Assembly (NCBI GenBank): GCA_937123825.1
Contig: CAKZKQ010000493.1
Location: 1 to 34,045, forward strand
Length of the DNA stretch: 34,045 bases
Reading direction: 5' to 3'
From: an uncultured Pseudomonadota bacterium
Lineage (GTDB): Bacteria; Myxococcota_A; Bradymonadia; Bradymonadales; GCA-2716585
This document shows positions 8,334 through 16,187 of this stretch, piece by piece; the first letter of the stretch is position 1, and every line of letters begins with the position of its first letter. The notes below the pieces were generated by a model. It searched no databases, was not told the DNA's origin, and was given only the letters and a program-made list of their open reading frames with translations. A program made the translations under genes and the position numbers.

Positions 8334-8361
8334 TTGACACAACCGAATCTGAACTTAGATT
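8334..8361 (+). promoter_or_regulatory. Putative promoter driving the structured leader
   Basis: A perfect -35 TTGACA (8334-8339), a 16-base spacer and TAGATT (8356-8361; four of six). The first of four hairpins starts ~20 bases downstream, so transcription would begin just ahead of the structured region. Confidence 0.45.
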
Positions 8362-8381
8362 TTCGGCATGTCTGATTGAAC

Positions 8382-8565
8382 CATCCATCGTGGATGCAGC
8401 CCGTTACTGTCGAGCCTGACAGTGTGCTTTGGGCTGGAGTGTGTCCTCTGTCTGACTCAACTCTAATGTTGAAGTCGAGGACGCCAATTCAGGCCGTCAC
8501 ACATGCGTAAAAGGTCTCCGAGGTGTGCACTTTGGGCCTTGAAAACGCACCGCCCAAAGACCTCG
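8382..8565 (+). ncRNA. Candidate structured RNA or 5' leader with four consecutive hairpins
   Basis: The 457-base gap before the SPFH-like gene holds four stem-loops in a row. H1 is CATCCA/TGGATG (8382-8396). H2 has outer stem CAGCCC/GGGCTG (8397-8402, 8431-8436) and inner stem ACTGTC/GACAGT (8406-8411, 8418-8423). H3 has outer stem GTCCTC/GAGGAC (8443-8448, 8477-8482) and an inner 8-bp stem with one bulge (8454-8461, 8468-8476). H4 has CGAGGT/ACCTCG (8519-8524, 8560-8565) and CTTTGGGC/GCCCAAAG (8530-8537, 8552-8559). All outer stems are perfect. There is no U-tract, so these are not simple terminators. It could be a cis-regulatory leader for the downstream gene or a separate small RNA. No known riboswitch motif was recognised. 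From 8566 to 8735 nothing else is evident apart from the ribosome site at 8721. Confidence 0.5.
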
Positions 8566-8735
8566 ACGCCAGCATAGGCCCACCACAGCCATCTGCCGCG
8601 AGGCCCTTTGGTTCATCGGGAGACGATCAAGAAGAAGACCCTTTTCCACATCAAAATATCGGCGACCCAGGCGGCCGCGTTGTGCTTTCTGCTGCCATGC
8701 TTTGAGCGTGGGAACGGTGCAGGAGGTAGAGAGAG

Positions 8736-9617
8736 ATGACAACAACATCACCACGCACGCTCAAACGGGTTCGACCCATGGGACTTTGGAGCGCGCTTGG
8801 GCTGGCAGCCTTGCTGGTCTTCACGGCGTGCGGCAAGCGCGTGACGGTGCAGCCCGGCGAGGTGGGCCGACAGCTCACCACGGCAGGTTTGGAGGCGAAC
8901 AACCGCCCTCCAGGGGCGTTTCGCATGGAGTCCTGCGTGGTTTCGGCTTGCCCGAAGCTGGTCCGGCTCCAGACCCAGAAAGCCACCAAAATCTTCACCA
9001 TCGACAAGCTCTTTTTGCCCAAGAGCAACGTCGACATGACCAAGGTCCAGATTGGGCTCCAGTTCCGCGTCAAGCAGGACAAAGCCTCTCTGAGCACCAT
9101 CTACCAGGAGGTCCGCCCCCAGGAAGAGAACGATCATGTGCTGCTGATCACCACCGACATGGTCTACGCCACCTACATCCAGCGCAAAGCCCCAGACGCG
9201 ATCATCACGGCGCTGCGCGAGTATGAGGTGGATCAGGTCCTCAGCGACGTCCCCGAGATCTCGGAGCACGCCAAGAAGAAGATCAACGAGATGCTGGCCA
9301 AAACCCCCGTGGAGGTGACCGAGTTGGGCTTCCCCAACGGGATCGGCGAGCCGCCCCCTGAGGTGCTTGAGGCCAAGCGCAAACTCTACGCTGTCACCGA
9401 GCAGAAGGCCCGAGACATCAAGGCGCTCAGCGCCGCGTTGACCGTCGAGGACCACCGCCAGGCCGTCCAGCGCAAGCGCACGCTCAACGACATGGCCAAC
9501 GCCGAAAAAGCCGGGGTGGACTTTGCCACCTACGTCTACCTGAAGAACATGGAGCGCTTTGCCGAAGAGGGGGTTCCCCTTGGGGATGTCTCCTTTTTGC
9601 CAAAAGGCAGGAGGTGA
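8736..9617 (+). CDS. SPFH/Band 7-like lipoprotein
   Basis: A 293-residue protein behind a near-perfect AGGAGGT. A signal sequence (residues ~10-31) ends in VFTAC, suggesting lipidation at Cys32; the Phe at -3 is a weak lipobox residue. The body resembles SPFH/Band 7 (prohibitin-stomatin) proteins: a beta-rich part with KVQIGLQFRVKQDKASLSTI and a typical VR..I..ALREYEVDQVLS stretch. A long charged helix follows, with alternating Ala/Glu/Lys/Arg (EAKRKLYAVTEQKARDIKAL...), the part that forms oligomeric rings or cages in that family. SPFH proteins scaffold membrane microdomains and control proteases. Most are anchored by a hairpin or a helix; a lipid anchor would be unusual. Assignment rests on pattern similarity. 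It is translationally coupled to the next gene and preceded by the structured leader. Confidence 0.62.
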   Translation: MTTTSPRTLKRVRPMGLWSALGLAALLVFTACGKRVTVQPGEVGRQLTTAGLEANNRPPGAFRMESCVVSACPKLVRLQTQKATKIFTIDKLFLPKSNVDMTKVQIGLQFRVKQDKASLSTIYQEVRPQEENDHVLLITTDMVYATYIQRKAPDAIITALREYEVDQVLSDVPEISEHAKKKINEMLAKTPVEVTELGFPNGIGEPPPEVLEAKRKLYAVTEQKARDIKALSAALTVEDHRQAVQRKRTLNDMANAEKAGVDFATYVYLKNMERFAEEGVPLGDVSFLPKGRR

Positions 9618-9620
9618 ACC

Positions 9621-10004
9621 GTGATTTTGCTCAAACTGGCTTTGATTGTGGTCTTTTACACAGCGTTGGTCTTTGGCATCACGATGGCCGAACGCCTGGG
9701 GACGCAGAGCGGCAAAACCCTGGCCAAAAGCCTCACCTGGAAGCGCCTGTTGGTGTCGGGGGCCATCAGCGCGCTGCTGATCGCAGCAACTGTCTACGGC
9801 CTCCATCAGGCAGGGTGGATCAAGTTTGGGGCTGCGCCCTACGCCTCGCCGGGCTTTGACACCCAGCGGCCCGAGGTGGCCTCACCTGTGGAGCCCGCAG
9901 GGCCTGCCCCCAAAATCGACGCCAAAGTCGACAAGGGCACCATCGAAAACACCAGCGACGCGCACCAGCGCAAGCTCAGGGACTTTGAGGGGCGCGCGCC
10001 GTAA
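9621..10004 (+). CDS. Small membrane protein with two predicted helices, coupled to the SPFH-like gene
   Basis: A 127-residue protein with a GTG start at 9621. The ribosome site GGAGGTGA overlaps the stop codon of the preceding gene, so the pair is almost certainly translated in coupled fashion. Two hydrophobic helices are visible, at about 3-22 (LKLALIVVFYTALVFGI) and 44-64 (LLVSGAISALLIAATVYGL), joined by a short basic loop. A Pro-rich, polar C-terminal half of ~60 residues follows. I do not recognise a family. NfeD-type membrane partners often accompany SPFH genes, but this protein is shorter and shows no OB-fold, so it may only play an equivalent partner role. That is inference from position. 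Confidence 0.72.
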   Translation: MILLKLALIVVFYTALVFGITMAERLGTQSGKTLAKSLTWKRLLVSGAISALLIAATVYGLHQAGWIKFGAAPYASPGFDTQRPEVASPVEPAGPAPKIDAKVDKGTIENTSDAHQRKLRDFEGRAP

Positions 10005-10028
10005 CCGGGACACAGGCATTGTCTGGGT

Positions 10029-10766
10029 TCAACTGGTTTGGGGTTTGGCCAGGATGCCTCCAAAAACCATCCCCATCACAGTGTCCACATAGCGCTCGAT
10101 GGTCTCGGGGTCATCCACATCAATGCCGTGCTTTGCGGCCAGCGGAGCCACCACAAAGAGGTGGATGCTGGAGCCAATGATGACAAAGGGGGCCAGATCA
10201 AGGTCCAGATCTGCGCGCAGCACGCCTTCAGCCTGAGCGGCCGCCAGAACACCGTGGAGCATTTCGTTCTGCGGCCGAATGTAGGTCTCAAAGAGGCGCT
10301 CAAACTTCTCCCCCCGAGGAACCGCCTCCATGGTCATCAAGCGCCCCAACTCCGGATGATGCCCAGAAAAGCGCACAAACGCCCTCAACATCCCCCGCAA
10401 ACGCTCTTCGGTCGAGCCGTGCATGGTCTGCGCAAAAGATTCGCTGAAGTACGCGTCCAACTCCTGAAAAATGGACGACACCACCGCATCCCAAAGCTTC
10501 TCCTTGGAACCAAAGTGGTGGTGCACAAGCGGCTGGGTCACGCCCGCGTCACGCGCAATCCCCGAGGTCGTGGCCCCCGCGTAACCCTTGGAGGCAAACG
10601 CGCGTTTGGCGGCCTTTAAGATCTCCTCACGACCTTTGCCTCGGCCGCGACGCTCCCCTTTATCATCTTTGCTCGTACTCAACCGTCCCACCTTCGACGT
10701 GTGTTCAACCGGCAGATGCCTTAACCTGTGGCTTGTGATTGTGCCAATCGACAACGACATTAACAT
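10029..10766 (-). CDS. TetR/AcrR-family transcriptional regulator
   Basis: A one-component repressor type. The N-terminal helix-turn-helix is clear: REEILKAAKRAFASKGYAGA, then TTSGIARDAGVTQPLVHHHF, then GSKEKLWDAV. The ligand-binding helical half extends to the end. The start is uncertain. ATGs at 10766 and 10760 have no ribosome site and sit in the promoter region, whereas an in-frame TTG about 30 codons in is preceded by AAGGTGG and would give a normal-length TetR protein beginning STSKDDKG. It diverges from the P450 gene, so the P450 is the likely target. The shared upstream region (10767-10848) is AT-rich and contains a perfect TATAAT on this strand (complement of 10783-10788), but no convincing -35. 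Confidence 0.9.
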   Translation of the reverse strand: MLMSLSIGTITSHRLRHLPVEHTSKVGRLSTSKDDKGERRGRGKGREEILKAAKRAFASKGYAGATTSGIARDAGVTQPLVHHHFGSKEKLWDAVVSSIFQELDAYFSESFAQTMHGSTEERLRGMLRAFVRFSGHHPELGRLMTMEAVPRGEKFERLFETYIRPQNEMLHGVLAAAQAEGVLRADLDLDLAPFVIIGSSIHLFVVAPLAAKHGIDVDDPETIERYVDTVMGMVFGGILAKPQTS

Positions 10767-10848
10767 ATGATGGACTTATGAAATTATAAATAACTCCCAT
10801 TTTCCAAACCCCACTTCAGAACCCCACGCCGATTTGAGGCAGCCCTGC

Positions 10849-12336
10849 ATGACCCCCAACCCCACCGAAGACGTCGCCCTCTCCCCCATTCCTCGCCCTC
10901 CCGGGATCCCACTTCTGGGACACCTGCCACTGGCGTTCCTCTACGGACGCAACGGCATGGTTCAGGTCATGATGCGCACCGCCAAAGCCCAGGGGCCGAT
11001 CTTTCAATTGGACATCCCGCACCGAAACCCGATTTTTCTGTGCGGGCATGCGCTGGTCAAAGAGATCCTGGATGAGCGGCGGTTTGAAAAAAATGTCTCC
11101 CCGCCCCTCAAAGAAGTCCGGACCTTCAGCGGCGACGGCCTCTTCACCGCCTACAACGACGAGCCCAACTGGCGCACCGCGCACAACGTCCTGATGCCCG
11201 GCTTCGGCATGAAGTCGATCAAGACCTACTACCCGGCCATGCTCAACATGGCCAAGCGCCTGGTGGCCCACTGGGAGCGCAGCGCAAAACAAGGGATCGC
11301 GGTGGATGTCTCGGCCGACATGACGCGGCTGACCTTTGACACCATCGGGCTGTGCGGCTTTGACCAGGACTTTGGCTCCTTTGAGCGCCAGGAACCACAC
11401 GCCTTCGTACAGGCCATGGTCGAAGGCCTGCGCGGGGCCATGCACCGCCTGCATCAGCCCCAGTTGATGCGCAAGCTCATGGGCGCCGCCGAGCGCCGCT
11501 ATCAGTCCAGAGCAGGCGTGCTCCACGACGTCGTCGATAAGGTCATCGCCGAGCGCAGGGCCAGCGGCGAGCGCAAGGCAGACTTCCTGGACCTGATGCT
11601 GCACAGCGAAGATCCGCGCGATGGCCGCAAACTCGACGACATCAACATCCGCTACCAGGTGCTGACGCTCTTGATCGCTGGCCACGAGACCACCAGCGGC
11701 CTGCTCTCCTTTGCGCTCTACCATCTGGTCAAACACCCCGAGTTGCTGACACGGCTGCGCGCCGAGGTCGATGAAGTGCTCGGCAACCGCTGGCCTGAAT
11801 TCGAGGACATTGCACAGCTCAACTACACTCGCCAGGTCCTCTTGGAGACGCTGCGCCTGTGGCCCACCGCGCCAGCCTTCTCCAGAACCAGCAAAGAGTC
11901 CTTTGTGCTCGGTGGACGCTATAAAATCGAGGCCAAACGCAACCTCATCGTCTTCCTGGCGGCGCTGCACCGCGACCCAGAGGTCTGGGGCAAGGACGCC
12001 GAGCGCTTTGATCCCGAGCGCTTCACCCCCGAAGCCATCAAAGCGCGCCCATCAACGGCGTTCAGGCCCTTTGGCACTGGCAAAAGGGCCTGCATCGGGC
12101 GTCAATTCGCCCTCATCGAGGCCACTTTGGCGCTGGCGGTCGTCGTGGGTCGCTTTAAACTCCACGATTTTGACCACTACAAGCTGGAAATCGAAGAAAC
12201 CCTGACGGTCAAACCCAAGGATTTCCGCCTCAAGGTCACCCCCAGGACCGACAGACCCAATGGCCCTGGCAAAAACCGCCCCGAAGAGACCCAAAAACCA
12301 GCCGCTGCAGGCTGCCCGGTCCACTCAAAGCCGTAA
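10849..12336 (+). CDS. Cytochrome P450, CYP102 heme-domain-like
   Basis: A heme-thiolate monooxygenase of 495 residues. The start is the ATG at 10849, eight bases after GAGGC; a TTG 15 bases earlier is less likely. Signatures: N-terminal IPRPPGIPLLGHLP; I-helix AGHETTS (277-283) with the oxygen-activating acid/Thr; ETLR (333-336) as the K-helix ExxR; and the heme loop FRPFGTGKRACIGRQ with Cys415. The overall pattern (LIAGHETTSGLLSFALYHL, LWPTAPAFSR) is that of the P450 BM3 fatty-acid hydroxylase heme domain. The fused reductase is absent, so electrons must come from separate partners, and none is encoded nearby. The tail ends AAAGCPVHSKP, extending past the catalytic domain. A fatty-acid-like substrate is an inference from family. 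The divergent TetR gene probably controls it. Confidence 0.95.
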   Translation: MTPNPTEDVALSPIPRPPGIPLLGHLPLAFLYGRNGMVQVMMRTAKAQGPIFQLDIPHRNPIFLCGHALVKEILDERRFEKNVSPPLKEVRTFSGDGLFTAYNDEPNWRTAHNVLMPGFGMKSIKTYYPAMLNMAKRLVAHWERSAKQGIAVDVSADMTRLTFDTIGLCGFDQDFGSFERQEPHAFVQAMVEGLRGAMHRLHQPQLMRKLMGAAERRYQSRAGVLHDVVDKVIAERRASGERKADFLDLMLHSEDPRDGRKLDDINIRYQVLTLLIAGHETTSGLLSFALYHLVKHPELLTRLRAEVDEVLGNRWPEFEDIAQLNYTRQVLLETLRLWPTAPAFSRTSKESFVLGGRYKIEAKRNLIVFLAALHRDPEVWGKDAERFDPERFTPEAIKARPSTAFRPFGTGKRACIGRQFALIEATLALAVVVGRFKLHDFDHYKLEIEETLTVKPKDFRLKVTPRTDRPNGPGKNRPEETQKPAAAGCPVHSKP

Positions 12337-12360
12337 TCCGCCGTCTGTCGGCAAGCCTGC

Positions 12361-12393
12361 GGGCCTTGAAACGGCCCTCGGCCCGGCGCCGAG
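12361..12393. terminator. Twin hairpins between convergent P450 and rlmD genes
   Basis: GGGCC-N7-GGCCC (12361-12377) is followed by CTCGGC-N5-GCCGAG (12377-12393). They fill the 63-base gap between two converging stop codons. There is no U-tract on either strand, so if this terminates it does so weakly or with Rho. Confidence 0.35.
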
Positions 12394-12399
12394 CACAGA

Positions 12400-13905
12400 T
12401 CAGGGCTCGGAGACACGCTCTAGAAGCGCCACATTCTCGATGTGGGCCGTGTGGGGGAACATATCGACCGGCTGGAGGCTCACCAGGCGGTGCCCATCGG
12501 CCATCAACTCGGCCAGATCCCGCGCCAGCGTGTTGGGATTGCACGACACATAGACCAGGCGCGGGGCTCCAAGCGCCGCGATGTGCTTGCGCGCCTGCGG
12601 CATCAGCCCCGAACGCGGCGGATCCACCACCACAAGATCAAATTTGCCCTGCTGATCCGCCAAAGGACCCGCCAACACCTCGCCCGCATCGCCCGCAAAG
12701 AAGGTCACGTTGTCCAAACCGTTGAGTTTGGCGTTGTGCCGGGCGTTCTCCACCCCTTCTGGCACCAACTCCACCCCCGTCACGTGCGCTGCATAGGGCG
12801 CCAGACACAGCCCAATGGTCCCCGTCCCACAATAAAGGTCCAAAACCCGCGCCCCGCTCCCCTCTGAGAGCCCAGCGGCGCGGATCACCTCGCCATAAAG
12901 CACCTCGGCCTGCAACGTATTGGGCTGGAAGAAGGCTCTGGGGTGGATTTCAAAGCGCAGCACATGGCCGCGCGGCAGGTGCAGCTCCTCATGGAGGACC
13001 GGTTGACCCGCGATGTGGTGGGTTTCCATCCGCGTGCGCTCTCCGCGACGCGCCACGTGCTGGGTCCAGTGCAACGACGTCAGCGGTTCACCCAACTCGA
13101 CACAGATCTCCTGAAGCGCCTGCGCAAACGCCGCGACCACTTCCGCCGCAGGCTTGACCCCATCGACGGTCTTGACCTCTTCGTCGGGCGTCGTGATCAA
13201 CTCCGCCATGCGCTCGCCGGTTCGCTTGCCCTCACGCACGGTGAATACGCGCAAAAAGCCTTCGTCGCGCCGGGACGAGAAGTACTCAACGCCCTGATCC
13301 TCAAACCACTGGCGCACTCGGGGCACCAGGTTGGAGACATACTCCGAGCAGAGGAAGCACTCCTCAAGGGCGATCACCTCCCGGTGCCACCCGCTGGGAA
13401 AGAATCCGAGCGCAAAGCGGCGCTGGCGATCGTCCCCAAAGCTGAACTCCATCTTGTTGCGGTAGTACCACGGCGAGCGCGACGGCAGGACCTGGGCCAC
13501 CTCGACCTGATCAAGGCCAGCCTTGCGCATGCACTCCTGAACCACAGAGCGCTTGAGGTTCAACTGCCCCTGGTAGTCCATCGCCTGCAACACACAGCCG
13601 CCGCACCCCTTGCCGGGGATGTCCCTCCAGCCAAAGTGCTTGCAGCGAGGCTCGATCCGCTCGGGCGCGGGGGTCAGAATCTCTTCGGCTGCGGCGGTGA
13701 TCACGCGCCGGCGCATGGCCTCCACCCGAATGCGAACCAGCTCGCCCGGCAGAACCTTGCGCACCTCGACGGTGTAGGTCCGCTCCAGGCGTTGGGGGCC
13801 AATGCAGACGTGCAGCTTGGCCTGACCGACACCCTTGCGAGAGACAGACTCGATGGTGACATCAAAGAATTGGCCATGTTGCGGTTTGCGTTCAAGCTCT
13901 ATCAT
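12400..13905 (-). CDS. rlmD: 23S rRNA (uracil-5-)-methyltransferase, RlmD/RumA type
   Basis: Methylates C5 of a uracil in rRNA using S-adenosylmethionine. An N-terminal TRAM RNA-binding domain (about 8-67) is followed by a 4Fe-4S cluster motif: Cys88, Cys101, Cys104 and Cys186 (or Cys183). The SAM-binding motif LDLYCGTGTIGL is at 355-366, VVVDPPRSG at 425-433, the catalytic nucleophile Cys455 is in VSCNP, and the general base Glu490 is in HIENV. At 501 residues it is somewhat longer than E. coli RlmD (~430); the extra length is in the middle (residues ~190-320). The family also includes RlmCD and the tRNA enzyme TrmA; the Fe-S cluster favours the Rlm group, but the exact target base is not certain. 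GAGGTG precedes the ATG. Confidence 0.9.
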   Translation of the reverse strand: MIELERKPQHGQFFDVTIESVSRKGVGQAKLHVCIGPQRLERTYTVEVRKVLPGELVRIRVEAMRRRVITAAAEEILTPAPERIEPRCKHFGWRDIPGKGCGGCVLQAMDYQGQLNLKRSVVQECMRKAGLDQVEVAQVLPSRSPWYYRNKMEFSFGDDRQRRFALGFFPSGWHREVIALEECFLCSEYVSNLVPRVRQWFEDQGVEYFSSRRDEGFLRVFTVREGKRTGERMAELITTPDEEVKTVDGVKPAAEVVAAFAQALQEICVELGEPLTSLHWTQHVARRGERTRMETHHIAGQPVLHEELHLPRGHVLRFEIHPRAFFQPNTLQAEVLYGEVIRAAGLSEGSGARVLDLYCGTGTIGLCLAPYAAHVTGVELVPEGVENARHNAKLNGLDNVTFFAGDAGEVLAGPLADQQGKFDLVVVDPPRSGLMPQARKHIAALGAPRLVYVSCNPNTLARDLAELMADGHRLVSLQPVDMFPHTAHIENVALLERVSEP

Positions 13906-14253
13906 GCGCGCACCTCACTTCAGTGTCGTGGGCGCGTGTTCTGTCACAACCGACTCCCAACAGCAAGACAGGCCACGAATTTGACACCTGGCAGACCTCG
14001 TGGGCAGATTGTGGGCAGGTCCGCCTGTTAAATGTTTGGGCGAGCCGACGATACACGGCAAGTCAGGGGGTGTGCGGCGATGTGCCGGCGGCCTGGGACC
14101 AGGGAAGGAACCGGGGCAAAGCGACCTCCAGACGGGCTTAAGGTTCCCGAAAACGGGCTTGTATCAAAGCGGTATAAATTGCAGTACGAAGATGATGATG
14201 CGCCAGCGCTGCCGATGCCCAGGCTGCGCCAACGCGCTCCGAGAAGAGACAGC
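13906..14253. other. Intergenic region between rlmD and the PP2C gene
   Basis: About 350 bases without a convincing gene. Visible signals: TTGACA at 13981-13986 with only a weak partner; a tandem repeat of GTGGGCAG (14000-14007 and 14011-14018); a small hairpin CCCG-AAAA-CGGG near 14146-14157; and TATAAAT at 14173-14179, a plausible -10 for the phosphatase gene. The frame open from 14032 is judged an upstream extension, because it would place coding sequence across this promoter. Confidence 0.4.
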
Positions 14254-15840
14254 ATGGCCGGCTCCCGAAACTCCAGTCCAATGCCTGGTCGCCAGTCTTC
14301 AATGACTGTGCGCGTGGCGCACCGGACTGACGTGGGCTCGGTGCGGACGATCAACGAAGACAGCTACCTGGTCTTTGAACCCCAGGATCCGCTCCTCCAG
14401 GCGGGCCGCGGCAAGCTCTTGCTGGTGGCCGATGGCATGGGCGGCGTGGCGGGGGGCGACAAGGCCAGCCGTCTGGTGGTCAAGGCCGCCAAAGAAGCCT
14501 TCTACGACGAAGAACAGGACCTGAAGGTCTCTGAAGCGCTGGCGCGCGCCGTCCAACACGCCAACCGCGTGGTCTACGAGTACGGGCGTCAGAACGCCGC
14601 CTATCACGGCCTGGGCTCCACATGCACGGCGGTGGCCCTGCACGGCTGCCACGCCCACTTCGGACATGTGGGCGACTCGCGGATCTACCTCATCCGCGAC
14701 CACCGCATCCTCCAGTTGACCGACGACCACAGCAAGATCGCCCAGATGATCCGCGAGGGCAAAATCCAGCCCGAGGAGGCCAACGGCCACCCCCAGAGCA
14801 ACGTCATCGTGCGCTGGCTCGGCAGCCAACCGGTGGTCAAGGTCGACATCCCGCCGCATCCACTGGAGCTCAAAGCCGGTGACCGGCTGATGATCTGCTC
14901 CGATGGCCTCACCAGCCACGTCTCGGACGTGGAATTGCTGCGGATGATCGATCAGCGTGACCCACAGCAGGCCGTCGACCGTCTGGTCGAGTTGGCCAAG
15001 TCCCGGGGCGGCTCCGACAACATCACCATCATCCTCTCTCACGTCGTTCAGGTCATCTCGCCGCAGTCCGCCCGCTACCGCCCCGCGATGGTCGATGGCG
15101 TGGCAGGGCGACAGTTGACCCAGCCGCTGATGGCCAACCAGCGCGAAGCCAGACGCCACAACAACAAACTGGTGATGCTCATCGCGGTGGCGGTCGTGTG
15201 GATGCTCGGCCTGACTTTCTACATGATCTTTGACAGCACCCGGCGCCCTGATCCTGTGGTCACCACCGTCACGCCGGTGACCAACTCCAACGCCGAAGGC
15301 TCATCGGCGGGCGGCTCGGACAACGCCAGCGGCGGTCAGAGCGCCAAAGAGACCCCCAAAGGCCCCTCGCTGGCCCGCTCTCCTGGCTCTGCCCTGGACG
15401 ACCCCGACCCTCCCGTGCGCATCCCAGATCCTCCCAAACGTCGCCCACCACCACCCGTCGAGGACGACACCCCCAACCCCGAAGAAGACATCATCGCCGC
15501 CGACGATGGCCCCGGGGACGACGACAACGGCGGTGATGACATCGGCATGGACGACGCCGGAGACATCCTGGACCCCGCCCCCGAGAAGATCATTGAAGGG
15601 GCGCTGCTGCGCAAAGCCATCATCAAGGTCCGCAACCCCAGAGGGCCAATCTGCGACGCGCTGCGCGTCAAAATCGCCCAAAAGCTCGGCATCCCCTCCG
15701 ACGACGTCGAAGCCTTTGTCCAGGGCGTCGCCCGCTACCAGCGCGACAACGGCATCAGCCCCGTGGGCAACCCCGGCCCTCAGACCCGCACGCGCCTCTT
15801 TGGCAGCGACATCAAACGCGAAGTCTGCAAAAGCCGCTGA
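14254..15840 (+). CDS. Membrane-anchored PP2C-type Ser/Thr phosphatase with peptidoglycan-binding-like C-terminus
   Basis: Dephosphorylates Ser/Thr-phosphorylated proteins with two metal ions. PP2C motifs are complete: VGSVRTINEDSYL, LLLVADGMGG (metal Asp), GSTCTAVAL, FGHVGDSRIYLIRD, MICSDGL and GGSDNITII, within about residues 17-270. One membrane helix follows at ~306-326 (LVMLIAVAVVWMLGLTFYMI). A long Pro/Asp-rich linker comes next, then an outer C-terminal segment (~455-528) with AFVQGVARYQRDNGISPVGN and PGPQTRTRLFG, which resembles PG_binding_1 repeats. So the catalytic part is cytoplasmic and the tail may touch peptidoglycan. The start is the ATG at 14254 (GAGAAGAG upstream, after the probable -10); an ATG at 14302 is also possible. 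No Ser/Thr kinase is encoded in the window. Confidence 0.9.
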   Translation: MAGSRNSSPMPGRQSSMTVRVAHRTDVGSVRTINEDSYLVFEPQDPLLQAGRGKLLLVADGMGGVAGGDKASRLVVKAAKEAFYDEEQDLKVSEALARAVQHANRVVYEYGRQNAAYHGLGSTCTAVALHGCHAHFGHVGDSRIYLIRDHRILQLTDDHSKIAQMIREGKIQPEEANGHPQSNVIVRWLGSQPVVKVDIPPHPLELKAGDRLMICSDGLTSHVSDVELLRMIDQRDPQQAVDRLVELAKSRGGSDNITIILSHVVQVISPQSARYRPAMVDGVAGRQLTQPLMANQREARRHNNKLVMLIAVAVVWMLGLTFYMIFDSTRRPDPVVTTVTPVTNSNAEGSSAGGSDNASGGQSAKETPKGPSLARSPGSALDDPDPPVRIPDPPKRRPPPPVEDDTPNPEEDIIAADDGPGDDDNGGDDIGMDDAGDILDPAPEKIIEGALLRKAIIKVRNPRGPICDALRVKIAQKLGIPSDDVEAFVQGVARYQRDNGISPVGNPGPQTRTRLFGSDIKREVCKSR

Positions 15841-16187
15841 ATCTGCCCCAAACACCGTCACAAACCCCTCCCAAACTCGCCATCAGAGAGTCACATTCGC
15901 ACTTTGTGACCAACTCAAAAGAACGCGGACTTGAATTGGTGCGTTGAAGGCGCGAGACTGTGGGAGAGCAGTTTTTCAAACAAACACTGCCTTGGGGACG
16001 TATCTGACACCAGAATGCAGATGAACGGGTGGGCCAGTGGGTCGACCGTCTGTCATCATGGGGCGTGGACCCTGAGATGCGATGGTCCGATGCCCAAAAG
16101 CACAGCTTGTTGGCTGTGCGCGACCTGTGCGGGTGACTGGGATCGACGTCAAGCAGGGCTCGATGCATGCTTCGGAGGGTGATCTGG
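15841..16187 (+). other. Intergenic region and leader of the large secreted protein
   Basis: About 350 bases with no gene. Three stem-loops can be seen: GTCACA-N9-TGTGAC (15890-15910) after the PP2C stop; GGACC-N12-GGTCC (16067-16088); and a perfect 7-bp GCACAGC-TTGTTG-GCTGTGC (16100-16119), 69 bases before the start codon. None has a U-tract. The ribosome site GGAGGG is at 16174-16179. No clear promoter hexamers were found. Confidence 0.4.

Noticed and set aside
8443..8482. Leader hairpin H3 as a Rho-independent terminator
   Set aside because: No T-run follows, and two further structured elements and a coupled gene pair continue in the same direction.
13981..14010. TTGACA at 13981 as the PP2C promoter, and a sigma-54 reading of TGGCAGACC there
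   Set aside because: No acceptable -10 at 16-18 bases, and the -12 GC is missing at the required spacing.
14032..14253. N-terminal extension of the PP2C gene
   Set aside because: It would code across the TATAAAT element, has no ribosome site and does not resemble the family.
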